DNA from: Ascarosepion bandense
Lineage: Eukaryota > Mollusca > Cephalopoda > Sepiida > Sepiidae
NCBI GenBank assembly: GCA_037127315.1
Contig: JBBBDQ010000330.1
Span: forward strand, 6,269,501 to 6,333,500
DNA: 64,000 bases
Direction of reading: 5' to 3'
A program made the position numbers and the translations under genes. The notes beneath the pieces are model-generated. The model was not told the origin of the DNA. It was given only the letters and a program-made list of their open reading frames with translations, and made no database searches. Shown one piece after another: positions 62,175 to 64,000 of the stretch; the first letter of the stretch is position 1, and the number at the start of each line of letters is the position of its first letter.

Positions 62175-62482
62175 CTATAGTGCATCGTGGCGTAATGGAT
62201 ATTAGCCTGGAATAAGAAGTCAGAGAGTAGTTCAAATTCTAGTTAAATTTGTTTCATTTACTTATATGCAAATATCCTTGGCAAAGACATTAATCCCTCT
62301 CTTTTCCCTCTCACTGTTGTTTGAATAGCCAGACAAATTGGGTTCTATAGCTTTGGTTGGCAACCACTCTACTGCAGAAAGAAATGGCAACCTACTGCGA
62401 AAAAATCTTCTGCCTAGACATGTCTTGAAAGAGACATGATTGCCCAATCATGTTTCACATATGACACTTAACTGACCCTCTC
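62175..62482 (+). mobile_element. tRNA-derived SINE, family A
   Basis: GTGCATCGTGGCGTAATGGATATTAGC, AGTTCAAATTCTAG, ATATCCTTGGCAAAGACATTAATC, GGTTCTATAGCTTTGG and CACTTAACTGACC. Nearly full length but diverged. Confidence 0.78.
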
Positions 62483-63335
62483 TGTAGTACTTGACTCTTG
62501 TTTATTGGAATTCAATACAGATTATCAATATACATTCCTTTTAATCCAGTGTGTATGCTGATACTGCTGTGCAAATAGTATTAGTGTACTCTACAATCAT
62601 TTTTAACTAACATATATGCTTATGAGTTAGAATGATGATTATCATTACAACTGGTTCCCAAAAAATGGAAACTACTTATCACCAAACTTATTCAGAAATC
62701 AGAAGTTGGTATTTAATCTTATTTCAAATAGGGATTTATATATAACTGATGCCCGAGGAATAATAACTTGTGAACCAATTAATTGAAACATTTAATAGTC
62801 TTGGTAATAAAATAATCTGATTTAAATGTTAAAATATTTTTATTTAAAAATGGTAGATGATACCACAGTTTATAGGTTCATTTCAAAAACTTTCCCTGAT
62901 CAGAGCCTGATAGGTGATCTCTCCTCTGAACTAGCTAGAACTGCTCAGTGACAAGTGGGCAGGGAGTGAGGACTTGCTTGTAACATTTCATACCTGAGCT
63001 AACCCCAAATTTTTTCTGGTCATGTACTCTCAGTAAGGCTCTATGCCTTGAACATCTATTGAGACTCGAATTCACTTGAGATCTCATATGATACATTGAT
63101 TAAGATACTGGGAAAAAGGTCTGTTTCTTGTATCATTCCAGAAAGTACATGATCAGTTGTAATCCTATTGATACTCTATTGCTGTTTCCAGGGCATATGT
63201 TCAAACTACTTTATCTAGTTCCACCAATCCAAACTTCTACGGCTAGAATATTCAATACCACATACACAGTAAGGAGGAAGCTTCTTCCAAAGAACTGCTA
63301 CTTTGTAGAACACTTATAAGCGGATTTCTCCATAA
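62483..63335. other. No gene seen
   Basis: Unassigned; less AT-rich at 62900-63120 with no open frame of note. Confidence 0.4.
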
Positions 63336-63690
63336 TTGCTACAAGGCTTACGGGACACATCACATTGAAACACAAGTTTTCATATGATCACTGAAGTTAA
63401 ACAGCATTGAGCTTGGTGAGTATGTAGACAGGTGACTGCTTTGGAATACCAGGTGCTGTGGATAATGGCTCAATAATTAAATGGAGAGCTGAGTTTCAAT
63501 TCCCATTATATTCAATTATGCACAAATATCCTTGGGAAAGGTATGAATCCTCTTCTCACTCCAGCTATGGGTTACACAGTAAGACTTGTATCACTAAACC
63601 ATTATTATCTCAGCACCTCCAAAGGAAAAAATTTACAATCTAAAAATATTTTCTGGCTTTAAATAATCCGCAAAGTTGATAAGCAGTAGA
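63336..63690 (+). mobile_element. 5S/tRNA SINE subtype 2
   Basis: 5S-like head (GGCTTACGGGACACATCACATTG, GACAGGTGACTGCTTTGG), a tRNA-like unit lacking part of its box A, CCTTGGGAAAGGTATGAATCC, and the tail ATATTTTCTGGCTTTAAATAATCC at 63642-63667. The joint between 5S head and tRNA-like unit has a deletion compared with 50.4 kb. Confidence 0.78.
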
Positions 63691-63921
63691 AAATGAATTG
63701 ATCAATAATCACTACAATTCTAAGCTCTTCAAGTCTAGAGGCAGCTGCTATCTAGCCTACATAACCTCATAATCTTCACTTTTATATCCCTACAACAATC
63801 TCACTCAATAACCCTCTACCTTGAGTCTCTCTTGGGCCTTATATTGGGTAAACATTTAGTAAAAAAAAAAAATATAATCATGATGAATTATTACTAGTCT
63901 ATTATTTTTTTATTGGATTTT

Positions 63922-64000
63922 CAGCTGAAATTTCTGGTATGCATTATGAAGAAAAAGGGCTTGGAAAATTTGACACACAGGACTTATTGAAAGGGATGGG
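63922..64000 (+). pseudogene. RTE-like LINE, C-terminal piece running off the window
   Basis: 'QLKFLVCIMKKKGLENLTHRTYWKG'-like residues, the conserved C-terminus of the RTE-like family. The 3' end lies beyond the window. Confidence 0.72.

Noticed and set aside
1..64000. CRISPR array, operon or prokaryotic gene cluster
   Set aside because: No regular direct repeats with unique spacers and no dense coding; repeats are eukaryotic retroelements and microsatellites.

Overview
The window reads as an animal intergenic or intronic stretch, AT-rich and almost entirely built from transposable-element remains and simple repeats. I found no convincing host protein-coding gene, no functional rRNA or tRNA gene, no CRISPR array and nothing prokaryotic. 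The combination of very dense tRNA-derived SINEs, 5S-rRNA-derived SINEs, RTE-like and CR1/L2-like LINEs, Penelope-like elements, Helitron ends and long (TA)n tracts fits a cephalopod, most likely an octopus. That is an inference from repeat content; no species-specific gene was seen.

Layout. 0-11 kb: a CR1/L2-like LINE 3' end with an inserted SINE, a 60-bp-arm foldback next to (TA)n, a tRNA-derived SINE carrying a hammerhead ribozyme motif, and a 54-bp minisatellite. 11-20 kb: a composite 5S/tRNA SINE, two damaged RTE-like LINE copies and a tRNA-Ser-like element. 20-26 kb: a mariner fossil and the best-preserved coding element, an RTE-like reverse transcriptase of 410 codons on the minus strand. 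26-43 kb: several hammerhead-like motifs, two Penelope-like fragments (one with a YRDD motif), a long palindrome with a ribozyme motif in each arm, and a 310-336 bp duplicated block. 43-53 kb: a minus-strand CR1/L2-like LINE with two nested insertions, each with target-site duplications; two non-autonomous Helitrons; more LINE ends. 54-58 kb: a 35-bp polypyrimidine minisatellite and an internally deleted LTR element with an envelope-like reading-frame remnant in unusually CpG-rich sequence. 58-64 kb: further LINE and SINE copies.

The most interesting signal is ribozymes. Five copies of one tRNA-derived SINE family, at about 7.0, 30.1, 32.8, 39.2 and 60.4 kb, end in a fold that matches a type I hammerhead: CTGATGA, a 5-bp stem II, GAAA, a 3-bp stem III, and a stem I that covaries between two subfamilies. 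Two copies keep the whole core; the other three share one G-to-A change at a CpG. Separate hammerhead-like motifs lie in a palindrome at 38.3-38.5 kb, at 32.9 kb and at 28.35 kb. All calls are by eye from sequence; no folding program, database search or alignment was run.
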